Positions 37,382 to 47,038 of a DNA stretch of 64,000 nt are shown here, piece after piece (the stretch's first letter is position 1; every line of letters starts with the position of its first letter). The stretch comes from Vallitalea pronyensis. Its GTDB lineage: Bacteria > Bacillota > Clostridia > Lachnospirales > Vallitaleaceae. The stretch lies in contig NZ_CP058649.1 in NCBI RefSeq assembly GCF_018141445.1, positions 3,429,001 to 3,493,000 on the forward strand. The letters are read 5' to 3'. The translations under genes were made by a program, and so were the position numbers. Under the pieces are notes generated by a model. It was given only the letters and a program-made list of their open reading frames with translations, was not told where the DNA came from and did no database searches.

Positions 37382-39400
37382 TCACTTGTCCCAATATACT
37401 TCTATTTGATCGCCTGAATCAATGTTCTCCATGTAAGAAGCTGTCTTGCCATTAACCAAACATACGATTTTACCTTTAGGATGGCGTAGGTCAAAATCAA
37501 TATAATCAAAAATATCCACGAAAATATAACGCTCTTTACCTTGTAAGATTATCTCTTGATTATTGACCATCACTTTCATTCGTCTAGGAATGGTGGGTAT
37601 GATTTTTGTCACGGCTGCTTCTTCAATCTCCATATTGTCTTTTTTCATCTGAATGGTCACTTTATCAAGTTGTTGGACAACATAATCATAAGGTACAATT
37701 TGGTCGTTCACATATACCAAGCAGTCCTCTTGCTGAATATCCGATAATTCCAGTAGTTCTGTAACGGTATAGTCTGCTTCAATGACAACTTGATCCTTGT
37801 TTTGAATAACATAACGTTCATCTTTCTTATGACCATTAACGGCTATCCGATAAGGTAATTGAAGTTGTCGCCCATTAATAAATACATCAAATAATGCCTT
37901 ATCCATAAGTAATGTCTCAATGGTAACCACAGGTGATTGACCATGCTTTGCAACCGTTAGTTCGATTTCGTCGTTAGCACCTATAGGGTAATTTAAGCCC
38001 ACAATATCACCATTCACTTGAATGACTGCTGGTTCACCAATTGTTCCACGATGTTTTTTGTCTACCCCATTCAAGGTATAACAGAGGTCTTCGCCTTTTC
38101 GACAAATAAGATTTTTATGATTAAATCCTTTATATGCTACTACATCAATTAACGTTAAGTTATTGTTATTGAAAATTTTAATGGGTTCTCCATTAACTGT
38201 AAGGCTGATGAAATCTGTCTTGTCTTTATTCAGTCCACTTAAGCAAATACCGACAGGTGTTACCATTTCTGGTTTCTTGAAACTTTTATTATCAAAAATA
38301 ACTTGATTTAGCACTTCTGCACCACGAAGAGCTACACGCTCTTTGGGTAAATCTAAATCACCGGCTAATAAATCAGTAAAAGATTTAATTTGGCCGCCGC
38401 CGCCAACACAGAACACCGCATTGGTACTTTTATTTCCATTAAGCTCTTTTATTTTATTACTGATGGATTGAGCTAACTTGTCCAAGGTTGGTTGTATCTT
38501 TTTAAAAATTTCTTCTGGTTGAACTTTATGGGATAGACCCATAATATCTTTAAAAGAAATAGGATTTTTCTTATGTAATTTCAACTTGATTTTTTCAGCC
38601 GTTTTAAAATCCACTAAAAAATCATGGACAATCTGCTCAGTAATCTCATCACCTGCCATTGGTATCATACCATAAGCGATGATACTGCCTTCTTTTGTTA
38701 TTGCGATATCGGAGGTACCTGCGCCAATATCCACTAGGGCAATGTTTAATAAACGATATTGCTCTGGTATGGCTACGCCAATGGCTGCAATAGGCTCAAG
38801 TGTCAGATTGGATATATTCAAATCACATTGTTTGATGACCGTATGCAAACTATCCACAACTTCCTGTGGTAAAAATGTCGCTAACAAGTCAACACCTATT
38901 TTTTTACCTTTATGCCCTTCTAAGTGGGATAAGACATAATCATTTAAGTAGTAATGGGTAACGGTATAGCCAACACAATGATACACTGTATCATCTTGGT
39001 CTAATGCCTCATTAAGCTGTTGATGGGCTTTCTCAATAGCCATGAGTTCTAACATATGTACATGATCTTTATCGATAATCGTATTGTTATCCATGGTATC
39101 TTCTACATGTACTTCATAAGTTTTTAGAACACGCCCAGCTGCTGCAATACAAACATTTTTCAAGGTAAAACCTATTTGCTTTTCTAATGCTTCCTTTACT
39201 TCTCTAACAGTATGAGCTACTTTTTCAATATCATGAATTTGCCCATCAAACATTGCTCTTGTATCATGGAGTATCGTGTGTTGACCAATAATTTTTAGTT
39301 GATCACCGTCCTGAAACCCCACTAAACCAACAATACTCCTTGTCCCAATATCTAAACCAAATACATATTCATTCACTTGTAAAATCTCTTCTGATGCCAT
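37382..39400 (-). CDS. FtsA-like actin-fold ATPase with long C-terminal extension
   Basis: 672 residues. Residues 1-~385 are an FtsA/PilM-type actin fold: phosphate-1 GLDIGTRSIVG, phosphate-2 LVDIGAGTSDIAI and adenosine motif FCVGGGGQIKSF, with an SHS2-like insert. FtsA proper is about 420 residues; here ~285 more follow, with several short segments of V-N-G/F-I-N-G ... G/D-x-I/V type resembling beta-grasp units, ending GDQIEVYWD. No FtsZ-binding or membrane-targeting helix of classical FtsA is evident at the end. Such long versions occur in Clostridia; a division or envelope-scaffold role is expected but unproven. Confidence 0.85.
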   Translation of the reverse strand: MASEEILQVNEYVFGLDIGTRSIVGLVGFQDGDQLKIIGQHTILHDTRAMFDGQIHDIEKVAHTVREVKEALEKQIGFTLKNVCIAAAGRVLKTYEVHVEDTMDNNTIIDKDHVHMLELMAIEKAHQQLNEALDQDDTVYHCVGYTVTHYYLNDYVLSHLEGHKGKKIGVDLLATFLPQEVVDSLHTVIKQCDLNISNLTLEPIAAIGVAIPEQYRLLNIALVDIGAGTSDIAITKEGSIIAYGMIPMAGDEITEQIVHDFLVDFKTAEKIKLKLHKKNPISFKDIMGLSHKVQPEEIFKKIQPTLDKLAQSISNKIKELNGNKSTNAVFCVGGGGQIKSFTDLLAGDLDLPKERVALRGAEVLNQVIFDNKSFKKPEMVTPVGICLSGLNKDKTDFISLTVNGEPIKIFNNNNLTLIDVVAYKGFNHKNLICRKGEDLCYTLNGVDKKHRGTIGEPAVIQVNGDIVGLNYPIGANDEIELTVAKHGQSPVVTIETLLMDKALFDVFINGRQLQLPYRIAVNGHKKDERYVIQNKDQVVIEADYTVTELLELSDIQQEDCLVYVNDQIVPYDYVVQQLDKVTIQMKKDNMEIEEAAVTKIIPTIPRRMKVMVNNQEIILQGKERYIFVDIFDYIDFDLRHPKGKIVCLVNGKTASYMENIDSGDQIEVYWDK

Positions 39401-39763
39401 ATGTAATCTTCACCTCATTGTTTTTGCCTATATATCGTCCATTAATGTCTCTAACCCTTATATGACAAGTAATAGCAACTATATACTATAGCATATAGAG
39501 CTACTCGAGTAACAGGCTAAATCCCACTAAATCATTACAAAATTAAAGATAATGATTAAATTCAATTATATCCTATAAATAAGTCATGATGACAGGGTAC
39601 TCAAAGATACTTACACATAATATATAATACCATATTCAGGGAAAAAAGCTAGGTCTTTATGGACTTTTATGGAAAAACCTAGATCTTAATTATATTAAAT
39701 AAGACAAGCTTTATGACTAAAAAAGAAAAGAGGCTAGCTCCAGCCCCTTTAATTATCAAACCT
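39401..39763. other. Intergenic region, 363 bp
   Basis: No gene seen. It contains the terminator of the SBP gene at its right end, an imperfect hairpin around 39648-39687 (CTAGGT/ACCTAG), and AT-rich sequence that may hold the FtsA-like promoter, not identified. Confidence 0.55.
39721..39750 (-). terminator. Terminator of the SBP gene
   Basis: Arms 39727-39735 and 39742-39750 (AAAGAGGCT/AGCCCCTTT, one wobble), followed on the minus strand by a T-rich tail. Confidence 0.8.
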
Positions 39764-41404
39764 TTATTCAGGTTGTTCAAAAATAAACATGTCCTCTATA
39801 CCGTAAAAATTATTATATAATGAAGGTTTTAACTGCCCATGCACCCGTTCATTGGTGATGATAGCAGATGTTCTAAAAAATAAACTAAAATAAGGTAACT
39901 CTTCCACAAATGTATTTTTAAATTCTTCCATTGCATTAATAAAATTATGTTCTGTAACACTTGTAAATGCAGCTTGAAGAATACGGTCCATAACAGGGTC
40001 ATTGTAACTTATAAAATTATTACCTTCTGCAATCTGTGATGAATGAAATGCAAATGTAAAATCAGGAATCGAGGACAATTTCCACTCTCCCAACAGTAAA
40101 TCAAAATCCTTTGCCGTTACTTTTTGCTGATAAGTGGCATAATCTACTGCATCCAAATGGATAACGAAACCCACTTTTTCTAAGGATGCCTTAATTTTCT
40201 CAGCAATCTTGACACGTACTGAATTTTCTTGGTTGACTAATAACCTTAACTGAAGGCTTTCTGTTATACCTTCCACTGTTCGCTCCAGAACCTTATCATC
40301 ATCCGTGTCGGCAAAACCTGCTGCTGCCATCATCTCTTTTGCTTTATTTTCATCAGCTGTATAGACGGGATTAGTTCCTTTACTTAACCAAGATAAAGGA
40401 TGTAAAGGATATTCAGTTACATAAGCATGATTCAAGAATTCCTCTTTGACAATGCTTTCTCGATCAATGGTAGTTGCAATGATTTTTCTCATGTTTCGGT
40501 CACTAAGCACCTTGTTATTAAAGTTAAAGCCTAAAAATGTGTAGTAATAAGTAGGATATTCTGTTAATGTTGTGCCTTTTCGATCGGCATATTGCTGCCA
40601 GTCAAATTTAGTTGGGTTAATCAAATCAACCACTTTTTGACGAAAAGCATCTGCATCAGCCTCTGCATTTCTTGTTATAATTGCTTTTATTTTTTCAATA
40701 TAAACCTTACCCTTAAACCAATTGGTATTAGCTGTCAGGGTCATTTCTTTCATGGTTTTTAACTGATTAAAAGCATAAGCACCTGTTCCTATTGGTTGTA
40801 ACTGATTCTCAGGCACGCTAAAATGGTGCTTCGGAATAATTGGGAATGTCAATGTGTACCGTGAAAAAGAAAATGGCTGTTCAAAATAGATTCTTACCGT
40901 ATAATCATCCACAACGGCAGCCCGCTTATAATTCTTCACATTTACTTTATAAACTGCATCTTCAGGAGCGCTTTTTATGGTATCAATGGAATACACCACA
41001 TCTTCTGCATGTAACTCTTCACCATCATGGAATAAGATATTCTTCTTTAAAGTTAAAGTCATATAGCTTCCAGTATCGGAATAGGTATAACTTTCTACAA
41101 GATTTTCTACGGGTTTTTCTTCTTCATTCAGGATGAATAATGAGTCAAATACAAGGTTTAATAGTTGATTGACTGTACGATCATTATTCAATAAAGGGTT
41201 AAGTGTTGACGGATTTCTCATGATAACTTTTAATTCGCCGCCAAATGAAGCAACAGGTTCTACGGGTTGGGTCTCTGTATCCTGCTCAGAAGAGTTCGTA
41301 ACAGGTGTCCCATCTACCTCCTTATTGGCATTATCTTTTGTACCTTGGGTGCAGCCTGTGATAAACAGTGCACATATCATGATGAAGATGTATAATTTTT
41401 TCAT
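39764..41404 (-). CDS. Peptide/nickel-type ABC substrate-binding lipoprotein
   Basis: 546 residues from the ATG at 41404 (SD AGGAGG). A lipoprotein signal ends at the lipobox FITGC (~residue 19), followed by an acidic linker and an SBP_bac_5 domain (~60-540): LNPLLNNDRTVNQL, FHDGEELHAEDVVYS and the C-terminal binding segments. Such proteins deliver oligopeptides, nickel or other solutes to ABC permeases. No permease or ATPase gene is adjacent, so it is an orphan that may share a transporter encoded elsewhere. Confidence 0.92.
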   Translation of the reverse strand: MKKLYIFIMICALFITGCTQGTKDNANKEVDGTPVTNSSEQDTETQPVEPVASFGGELKVIMRNPSTLNPLLNNDRTVNQLLNLVFDSLFILNEEEKPVENLVESYTYSDTGSYMTLTLKKNILFHDGEELHAEDVVYSIDTIKSAPEDAVYKVNVKNYKRAAVVDDYTVRIYFEQPFSFSRYTLTFPIIPKHHFSVPENQLQPIGTGAYAFNQLKTMKEMTLTANTNWFKGKVYIEKIKAIITRNAEADADAFRQKVVDLINPTKFDWQQYADRKGTTLTEYPTYYYTFLGFNFNNKVLSDRNMRKIIATTIDRESIVKEEFLNHAYVTEYPLHPLSWLSKGTNPVYTADENKAKEMMAAAGFADTDDDKVLERTVEGITESLQLRLLVNQENSVRVKIAEKIKASLEKVGFVIHLDAVDYATYQQKVTAKDFDLLLGEWKLSSIPDFTFAFHSSQIAEGNNFISYNDPVMDRILQAAFTSVTEHNFINAMEEFKNTFVEELPYFSLFFRTSAIITNERVHGQLKPSLYNNFYGIEDMFIFEQPE

Positions 41405-41571
41405 TGTATTTCCTCCTAAAACGCTACTTGCATGTAGACTGAAGTATATGATGCTTTTTATTTTTGTCACTATTTTTGTCTAAGTTGTAGTTTCATGTAT
41501 AGCTCTATCATTTCTAATTGGAATGCAGATATTTAGAATTAGGTTAACTTTCTTTCATAAATATGCTACAA

Positions 41572-42165
41572 CTATACTTTATTTAATGCCCTTAGCATTT
41601 GTTGATACGTTTCATTTAAGGTGTTACTATTGTCAAGGATAACATGTGCATATTGGCGAAATTGTTCATCCGTTAATTGCTTAGACATAATATCCTGAGC
41701 TTTTTTACGAGGCATATTTCTATATTTTGCTAACCGTTCAAAACGCTTTTCTAAGTCACAATAGACATACCAATAGGCATCAATTAATGGATAGATGGCA
41801 CCTTCCCCTGGAGCAGAAATCTCTAGCACAATATAATCCATTTTTTTTTCCTCTTTAAGTGTAATAATTAAGTCATACACCTTTTTATTAATTGCAGGAT
41901 GGGTGATGCTTGTTAATAGCTTAAGCTGTTCTGTATCTGCAAAAACAATGTCACCTAATTTTTTACGATTGATATGTCCATGATCATCCAAAATGTGTTT
42001 ACCAAAGTGGTCTATAATTTTAGTATAGGTATTCGTACCTTTTTTAATCACTTCATGACCGATTTTATCGGCATTAATGACATAAGCATTGAATTTATGC
42101 TTAAATAGGTTGGCAACCTCTGATTTTCCACTGCCGCAACCACCGATTATACCAATGACTTTCAT
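41572..42165 (-). CDS. coaE: Dephospho-CoA kinase
   Basis: 197 residues with the P-loop GGCGSGKS (~8-15) and the CoaE signatures INADKIGHEVI and THPAINKKV. It phosphorylates the 3'-hydroxyl of dephospho-CoA, the last step of CoA synthesis. It starts 14 bp after polA, the common polA-coaE operon of Firmicutes (often with mutM between, absent here). The second residues of the GGxGxGKS loop read GCGSGK, within family variation. Confidence 0.94.
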   Translation of the reverse strand: MKVIGIIGGCGSGKSEVANLFKHKFNAYVINADKIGHEVIKKGTNTYTKIIDHFGKHILDDHGHINRKKLGDIVFADTEQLKLLTSITHPAINKKVYDLIITLKEEKKMDYIVLEISAPGEGAIYPLIDAYWYVYCDLEKRFERLAKYRNMPRKKAQDIMSKQLTDEQFRQYAHVILDNSNTLNETYQQMLRALNKV

Positions 42166-42179
42166 GCTATCACTCCAGA

Positions 42180-44840
42180 TTATTTTGTATCATACCATGT
42201 CATACCTATATTCACATCGACTTTCATCTTAACACTGATCTGAACAGCATTCTCCATTTCTTCTACAAGATACTGTTTCACTAACTCCACTTCATCACGA
42301 TGAGCCTCAATTAAAAGTTCATCATGGACTTGTAAGATAAGTCTTGAACGTAAGTTTTCTGACTTTAATTTGTTGCTGACATTAATCATGGCAATCTTAA
42401 TCACATCAGCAGCGCTTCCTTGAATAGGTGTATTCATCGCCACTCGTTCACCAAAAGAGCGTTGCATAAAATTACTGGATGCAAGTTCTGGTATGGGTCG
42501 TCTACGCTGTAACATGGTTAAAGAGTAACCTCTATTTTTAGCATACCGAATGCAATTATCCAGATAGATTTTGACACTGGGATACTTTTTGAAATAGTTT
42601 TGAATATATTCTTGGGCTTCTTTTCTAGTAATATGCAAATCCTGGCTTAAACTAAAGGCGCCTATACCATAAACGATACCAAAATTAACTGCTTTTGCAT
42701 TGCTTCTTTCTAAACTACTGACTTCATCAAAAGGCACATGAAACACTTGTGAAGCTGTTAGACGATGGATATCTTGTCCCTCATTAAAAGCATTAATGAG
42801 TGTCTCATCTTCTGCTAAGTGAGCAAGTAAGCGTAACTCAATTTGCGAGTAATCCGCATCGATGAAGATATAATCATCTTCTGGTACAAAAACCTTTCGA
42901 ATCTCCCGTCCCATTTCCATACGAATTGGGATATTCTGTAGATTAGGTTCCGTTGAGCTAATACGACCTGTTGCAGCAATGGTCTGCTGGAAAGAGGAAT
43001 GAATTCTGGAATCTTCCTTACCAATATAGTCAAATAAGCCATCTGCATAGGTTGACTTTAGTTTGGTTAGTTGTCGATACTCGCTGATCTTATCAATAAT
43101 TGGATGCTCGCCTTTTAATTTTTCAAGCACTTCAGCTGCTGTTGAATACCCTGTTTTTGTCTTCTTGATGACAGGCAACTTAAGTTTTTCAAAAAGGATT
43201 ACCCCTAACTGTTTTGGTGACTTAATATTAAAAGTTTCATCAGCTAGTTCATAGATTTCACTCTCTAATAAATCAATCATTACTTTTAATTTATCTGCAT
43301 AATCATGAAGCAGTACCGAATCCACCTTAATGCCATAATACTCCATATCATATAGAACTTGAATAAGAGGCATTTCAATGTTATAGAACAATTCATGCAT
43401 ACCATATTCTTCAATAGCTGCATGCATTAAATCATAACTGCGATAGATAATGGATGACAGATGGCAAGCATAGGTTAATAATTGTTGGGGCTCTATGGCA
43501 CGGTAAGATATTCTGCTCTTACCTTTTCCTAACAATTCATCTTGTGACGGTAGCATCACTTTCAAATAGTCATTAGCAATATCATCAATACCATAAGTAT
43601 CTCTTGTTGGATTGACGGTGTATGCGCCTACAAACGTATCGAATACGATAGATTTTGGTTCAATCTTATAGCGATTAAAAAGATGTAAATCTTCTTTTAA
43701 TCCATGGGTCATCTTTTGCAGGTCATGGGATTCAAATATGTCTTTTAATTGTGCCATACAAAAGGCGTCATCCATACTTTCTTGGCATTTAATGAAGTAG
43801 GCTTCGTTTTCATTATAGGCAATACTAATCCCAATCATATCCATGCCTTCAGTTAGGATATAATAGGCAAACTTATGAACTTGTTGAAGTTGTGAAACAA
43901 GCTGGTCCAAAGCTTCTTTTGTTTCAATAAGGTGTTCTGTAAGAAGGTCTTCTACATAAGAATCCTCCTCCATACCTTCAAACTTCTCTAATAAACGTTT
44001 GAATTCCAGTTGTTTAAACAGCTTATAGGTGGCTTCATTATAAATATTATCTATTTTTAAACTGTCTTTATCAAAACACACATCACAATCCACACAAATT
44101 GTTGCTAACTCCTTACTTAATAGAGCCAAATCGTAATGTTCTTCAAGATTCTTAGCAGCACGAGGTGGTTTCAATTGGTCAATATGACGATAGGCTTCTT
44201 CAATAGAATGATAAGTGGCTATAATTTTAATGGCAGTTTTTTCACCAATGCCTGGTACACCTGGTATGTTATCGGAAGAATCTCCCATGAGACCTTTTAA
44301 ATCAATAAACTCTGTAGGTGTTACCCCATAGCGTTCTAGCACATCAGCTTCAAAATAATTCTCAATGGTTGTACTGCCTTTTTTTGTCTTTGGAATACTA
44401 ATTTTAATATGTTTGGTGGCCAGTTGTAATAAATCACGGTCGCCTGATAGAACGGTTGTATCCACACCTATTTTTTCACACTGATGAGCCAACGTACCAA
44501 GCACATCATCCGCCTCATACCCTTCCATTTCAAAAATACTGATATCCATAGCTTTTAGAACATCTTTTATAATCGGCATCTGCATTCTCAATTCATCAGG
44601 CATACCTTTTCGATTACCTTTATATTCTTTATACTTCTCATGACGAAAAGTTGGTGCTTTTAGGTCAAAGGCAACACCTATATGGGTAGCTTCTTCATCT
44701 TTTATGGCTTTAAGGATAATATTTAAGAACCCTAAAACAGCATTGGTATATACCCCTTCGGAATTTGATAGTAGTGGTAAACCGTAGTAGGCCCTGTTCA
44801 TAATACTGTTTCCATCGATCAATAGTACTTTATCATGCAT
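42180..44840 (-). CDS. polA: DNA polymerase I
   Basis: 886 residues. The 5'-3' exonuclease domain (1-~290) has intact acidic sites (LIDGNSIMNRAYYG, GYEADDVLG, LSGDRDLLQL). The middle 3'-5' exonuclease-like domain (~310-480) lacks the acidic D-x-E pair (YYILTEG), so proofreading is absent, as in many Gram-positive Pol I. The polymerase domain carries motif A DADYSQIELR, motif B RSNAKAVNFGIVYG and motif C QVHDELLIE. It repairs DNA and replaces Okazaki primers. It is upstream of coaE. Confidence 0.97.
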   Translation of the reverse strand: MHDKVLLIDGNSIMNRAYYGLPLLSNSEGVYTNAVLGFLNIILKAIKDEEATHIGVAFDLKAPTFRHEKYKEYKGNRKGMPDELRMQMPIIKDVLKAMDISIFEMEGYEADDVLGTLAHQCEKIGVDTTVLSGDRDLLQLATKHIKISIPKTKKGSTTIENYFEADVLERYGVTPTEFIDLKGLMGDSSDNIPGVPGIGEKTAIKIIATYHSIEEAYRHIDQLKPPRAAKNLEEHYDLALLSKELATICVDCDVCFDKDSLKIDNIYNEATYKLFKQLEFKRLLEKFEGMEEDSYVEDLLTEHLIETKEALDQLVSQLQQVHKFAYYILTEGMDMIGISIAYNENEAYFIKCQESMDDAFCMAQLKDIFESHDLQKMTHGLKEDLHLFNRYKIEPKSIVFDTFVGAYTVNPTRDTYGIDDIANDYLKVMLPSQDELLGKGKSRISYRAIEPQQLLTYACHLSSIIYRSYDLMHAAIEEYGMHELFYNIEMPLIQVLYDMEYYGIKVDSVLLHDYADKLKVMIDLLESEIYELADETFNIKSPKQLGVILFEKLKLPVIKKTKTGYSTAAEVLEKLKGEHPIIDKISEYRQLTKLKSTYADGLFDYIGKEDSRIHSSFQQTIAATGRISSTEPNLQNIPIRMEMGREIRKVFVPEDDYIFIDADYSQIELRLLAHLAEDETLINAFNEGQDIHRLTASQVFHVPFDEVSSLERSNAKAVNFGIVYGIGAFSLSQDLHITRKEAQEYIQNYFKKYPSVKIYLDNCIRYAKNRGYSLTMLQRRRPIPELASSNFMQRSFGERVAMNTPIQGSAADVIKIAMINVSNKLKSENLRSRLILQVHDELLIEAHRDEVELVKQYLVEEMENAVQISVKMKVDVNIGMTWYDTK

Positions 44841-44933
44841 GTGTTTTCATCCTTCTTTTTTATTTATCTCAATTTTAACAACTTTTCTTTTTTTAATGCT
44901 ATTCCATTATAACAAAAGGTCTGTTATTTAACA

Positions 44934-44978
44934 ATGAAAAAAGCTATCCTTAGGATGAATAGCCTAACGGATAGCTTT
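44934..44978 (-). terminator. Terminator of the sigma/anti-sigma operon
   Basis: Composite stem: AAAGCTATCC with TTAGG (44940-44954) against CCTAA with GGATAGCTTT (44963-44978), T run on the minus strand at 44934-44940; it overlaps the stop region. Confidence 0.85.
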
Positions 44979-44982
44979 GTTT

Positions 44983-46017
44983 CTATTTTCTTTTTCTTTT
45001 AATATAAACCAGAATTAAAATGCCAAGTATAAAGATACCCACGACTGTCAGAATAAAAGAAGGTTGTGTGTACAAGGGTTCTTCATCTGGTAAATGTTTT
45101 TTGGCCATCATCACTGTATTACCTTTTTCTTGTTCTGCTGTTAAGGAATAATCACTTTTATCTGTTCCTTGATTAACATGTTCATTAAATTGAACACCAT
45201 CCACATCTTCTGCACTTTTCATCGTAACACCAATTTTTGAGTCTGTGTCAGCTTTTTCTAATGGTTCAACATCTGGTGCCGCCTCTTTTACATCTTCACC
45301 TTTTATACCATCTGATGGGCTGCTTTCCGCTTTATCAGCGTTGTTAGCATAATGGCTAGACTCTTCGGTTGTCGATGGGGCATCCTCTTCTCGCACGTGC
45401 ATATCCCCAGCCGCATCTTCCGTCAGGTTCTCTTTTGATATTGAAGGACTTTCTTTAGCATTTTCATCCTTTTCTGCCCTAGGCTCGTCTGCTGCATATT
45501 GTCCAATGGACTTACCTTGATCTTTATCCATTGTACCATCATCTATATTTTTACTGGGCATTCCAGTATAGTTCGTATCCCGATCACTTGTATTCTCTGC
45601 TGTACCACTTCTAGCAGCATCGTCAGCTGATTCCATCTGTTTATCGTTCTTCATGGGTAAATTGGCAAATTTATCTAAATTAGCAATACCAATGATGCCA
45701 AATATTAATACAGCTACAAATACTGCTGCTAGAGCAGAATAATATTTTCTTATGTTATGCATCTTCTTCATGGGTGATAGGTTATGGGGCTTTTCTATAC
45801 GATCTATTTTATCCATCAGATTTCCATGAAAGTCCGATGGTAGTTCTTTTTCATCATCTAAATCATGAACGTGTATCATTAGTTTTTGCATAAATTCAAG
45901 TTCTTCTCGACATTCGCTACAAATAGCGATATGTGCTTCAAATTGTTTTTTCTCATCAGATGTTAATGCATTATCTATATATAATGATATCATTTCTTGA
46001 CATTTTTTACATTCCAT
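44983..46017 (-). CDS. Zinc-finger anti-sigma factor with two membrane segments
   Basis: 344 residues. The N-terminus is a ZAS domain with HxxxCxxC (H29, C33, C36), which binds the partner sigma factor. A first membrane helix lies at ~93-113, then a long acidic, Asp/Glu/Ser-rich extracytoplasmic region (~120-310) and a second membrane helix near the C-terminus (~320-338) ending in a basic tail. Most RsiW-type anti-sigmas have one helix, so the loop anchored at both ends is unusual. It follows the ECF sigma gene by 25 bp and would release it upon proteolysis in envelope stress. Confidence 0.88.
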   Translation of the reverse strand: MECKKCQEMISLYIDNALTSDEKKQFEAHIAICSECREELEFMQKLMIHVHDLDDEKELPSDFHGNLMDKIDRIEKPHNLSPMKKMHNIRKYYSALAAVFVAVLIFGIIGIANLDKFANLPMKNDKQMESADDAARSGTAENTSDRDTNYTGMPSKNIDDGTMDKDQGKSIGQYAADEPRAEKDENAKESPSISKENLTEDAAGDMHVREEDAPSTTEESSHYANNADKAESSPSDGIKGEDVKEAAPDVEPLEKADTDSKIGVTMKSAEDVDGVQFNEHVNQGTDKSDYSLTAEQEKGNTVMMAKKHLPDEEPLYTQPSFILTVVGIFILGILILVYIKRKRK

Positions 46018-46042
46018 GCTTTTTCAACCTCCTTTCACTAAG

Positions 46043-46642
46043 TTAGACGTAATCACCGCTATTTTGTTCCCTTTTTTGTAAAATAGTATTTTTTAACTGG
46101 GATCTTGCTCTTGCAATCCGCGATTTTACTGTTCCTATGGATACATCTAATATATCTGCAATTTCATCGTAAGCATAACCTTTTATATCTCGAAGTATAA
46201 TGATCACTTTATGGTCTTCTTTTAATGCATCAATAGCTTCTCTAACAAGCGTTATGTTTTCTTTTTTAATAACTGCCTCTTCTGGGGTAAGTCCCTTGTC
46301 CACATACTGCTTCGTTAAGACACCGTTATCATTTTCTTTGGTTTCATCCATGGATTCAACCTGCTGGTCTTTTTTCCGTTTTCTATGGGCATCTATGCAG
46401 GTGTTAACGGTAATCCGATGTAACCATGTAGAAAAGGCCGAGTTATTATTAAACTTATGCAACGATTGATACACTTTAATAAAAACTTCTTGAGCAACGT
46501 CCATGGCATCATGTTCATTGCCAAACATCTGGTAAGCTATGTTATAAACTCTCTTTTCATATTTTATGATCAATTTCTCAAAAGCGTCCCGGTCACCTTT
46601 TATCGCCTTTTTAATCATAATTTTTTCCATATCATTGACCAT
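46043..46642 (-). CDS. ECF sigma factor, SigW-like
   Basis: 199 residues with sigma region 2 (AFEKLIIKYEKRVYNIAYQMFGNEHDAMDVAQEVFIKVY) in outline and region 4 (EIADILDVSIGTVKSRIARA) as the -35-binding HTH. Between them is a moderately long linker rich in K, E and D. A start at the second methionine (46630) is also possible. It is cotranscribed with its anti-sigma factor. Cell-envelope stress control is the expected role by analogy with SigW/RsiW. I did not find a convincing ECF-type autoregulatory promoter. Confidence 0.9.
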   Translation of the reverse strand: MVNDMEKIMIKKAIKGDRDAFEKLIIKYEKRVYNIAYQMFGNEHDAMDVAQEVFIKVYQSLHKFNNNSAFSTWLHRITVNTCIDAHRKRKKDQQVESMDETKENDNGVLTKQYVDKGLTPEEAVIKKENITLVREAIDALKEDHKVIIILRDIKGYAYDEIADILDVSIGTVKSRIARARSQLKNTILQKREQNSGDYV

Positions 46643-46793
46643 GAGTTATGTAAACCTCCCTTCATCGCATTGTTATTTATATAAGTTGTATTTTTTATAT
46701 GTTCATAAATGAATACTACATCCATATTGTATCAAATATGATTCAGAAGTAAAGAACTTTTTAAAACCTATTGCCATCATTCACTACGCAGAA

Positions 46794-46864
46794 GGGGTTG
46801 TCTCATCAAAGTAAAACATCTTTTAAAAATATAGACAATTATTGTGCATTGATGAGACAGCCCC
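46794..46864. repeat. 71-bp element with 15-bp inverted ends
   Basis: Ends 46794-46808 (GGGGTTGTCTCATCA) and 46850-46864 are inverted with one mismatch. The GGGGCTGTCTCA-type terminus resembles the ends of IS1182-like transposons. It may be a MITE or solo IS-end fold-back; it has no coding capacity. Confidence 0.45.
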
Positions 46865-46982
46865 GTATTAAGTTAAGCAATGAAATAGTTTTTACATCAT
46901 AATTCTTCATTAATTATTATGATATCACAACGAATGATCATATGTAAATAGTCAAGGCTGCCCAATATGATAAGTTAAGTAA

Positions 46983-47020
46983 GGACTAAGTTATGCTGGA
47001 TGAGAGCATTTACTTAGTCC
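46983..47020 (-). terminator. Hairpin ending the polysaccharide operon
   Basis: GGACTAAGT/ACTTAGTCC arms (46983-46991, 47012-47020) continued by ATGCT/AGCAT, 19 bp after the last stop; T-rich but not a solid T run downstream. Confidence 0.65.
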
Positions 47021-47038
47021 ATTGGGTTACTGCTTTAA

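Larger units (their letters stand above)
46643..47038. other. Intergenic region, 396 bp
   Basis: No gene. It includes a 71-bp inverted-repeat element (46794-46864), a hairpin after the lyase-like gene (46983-47020), and a candidate sigma-A promoter for the sigma gene (TTTACT, 16 bp, TACAAT, on the minus strand near 46730-46757). Confidence 0.55.
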
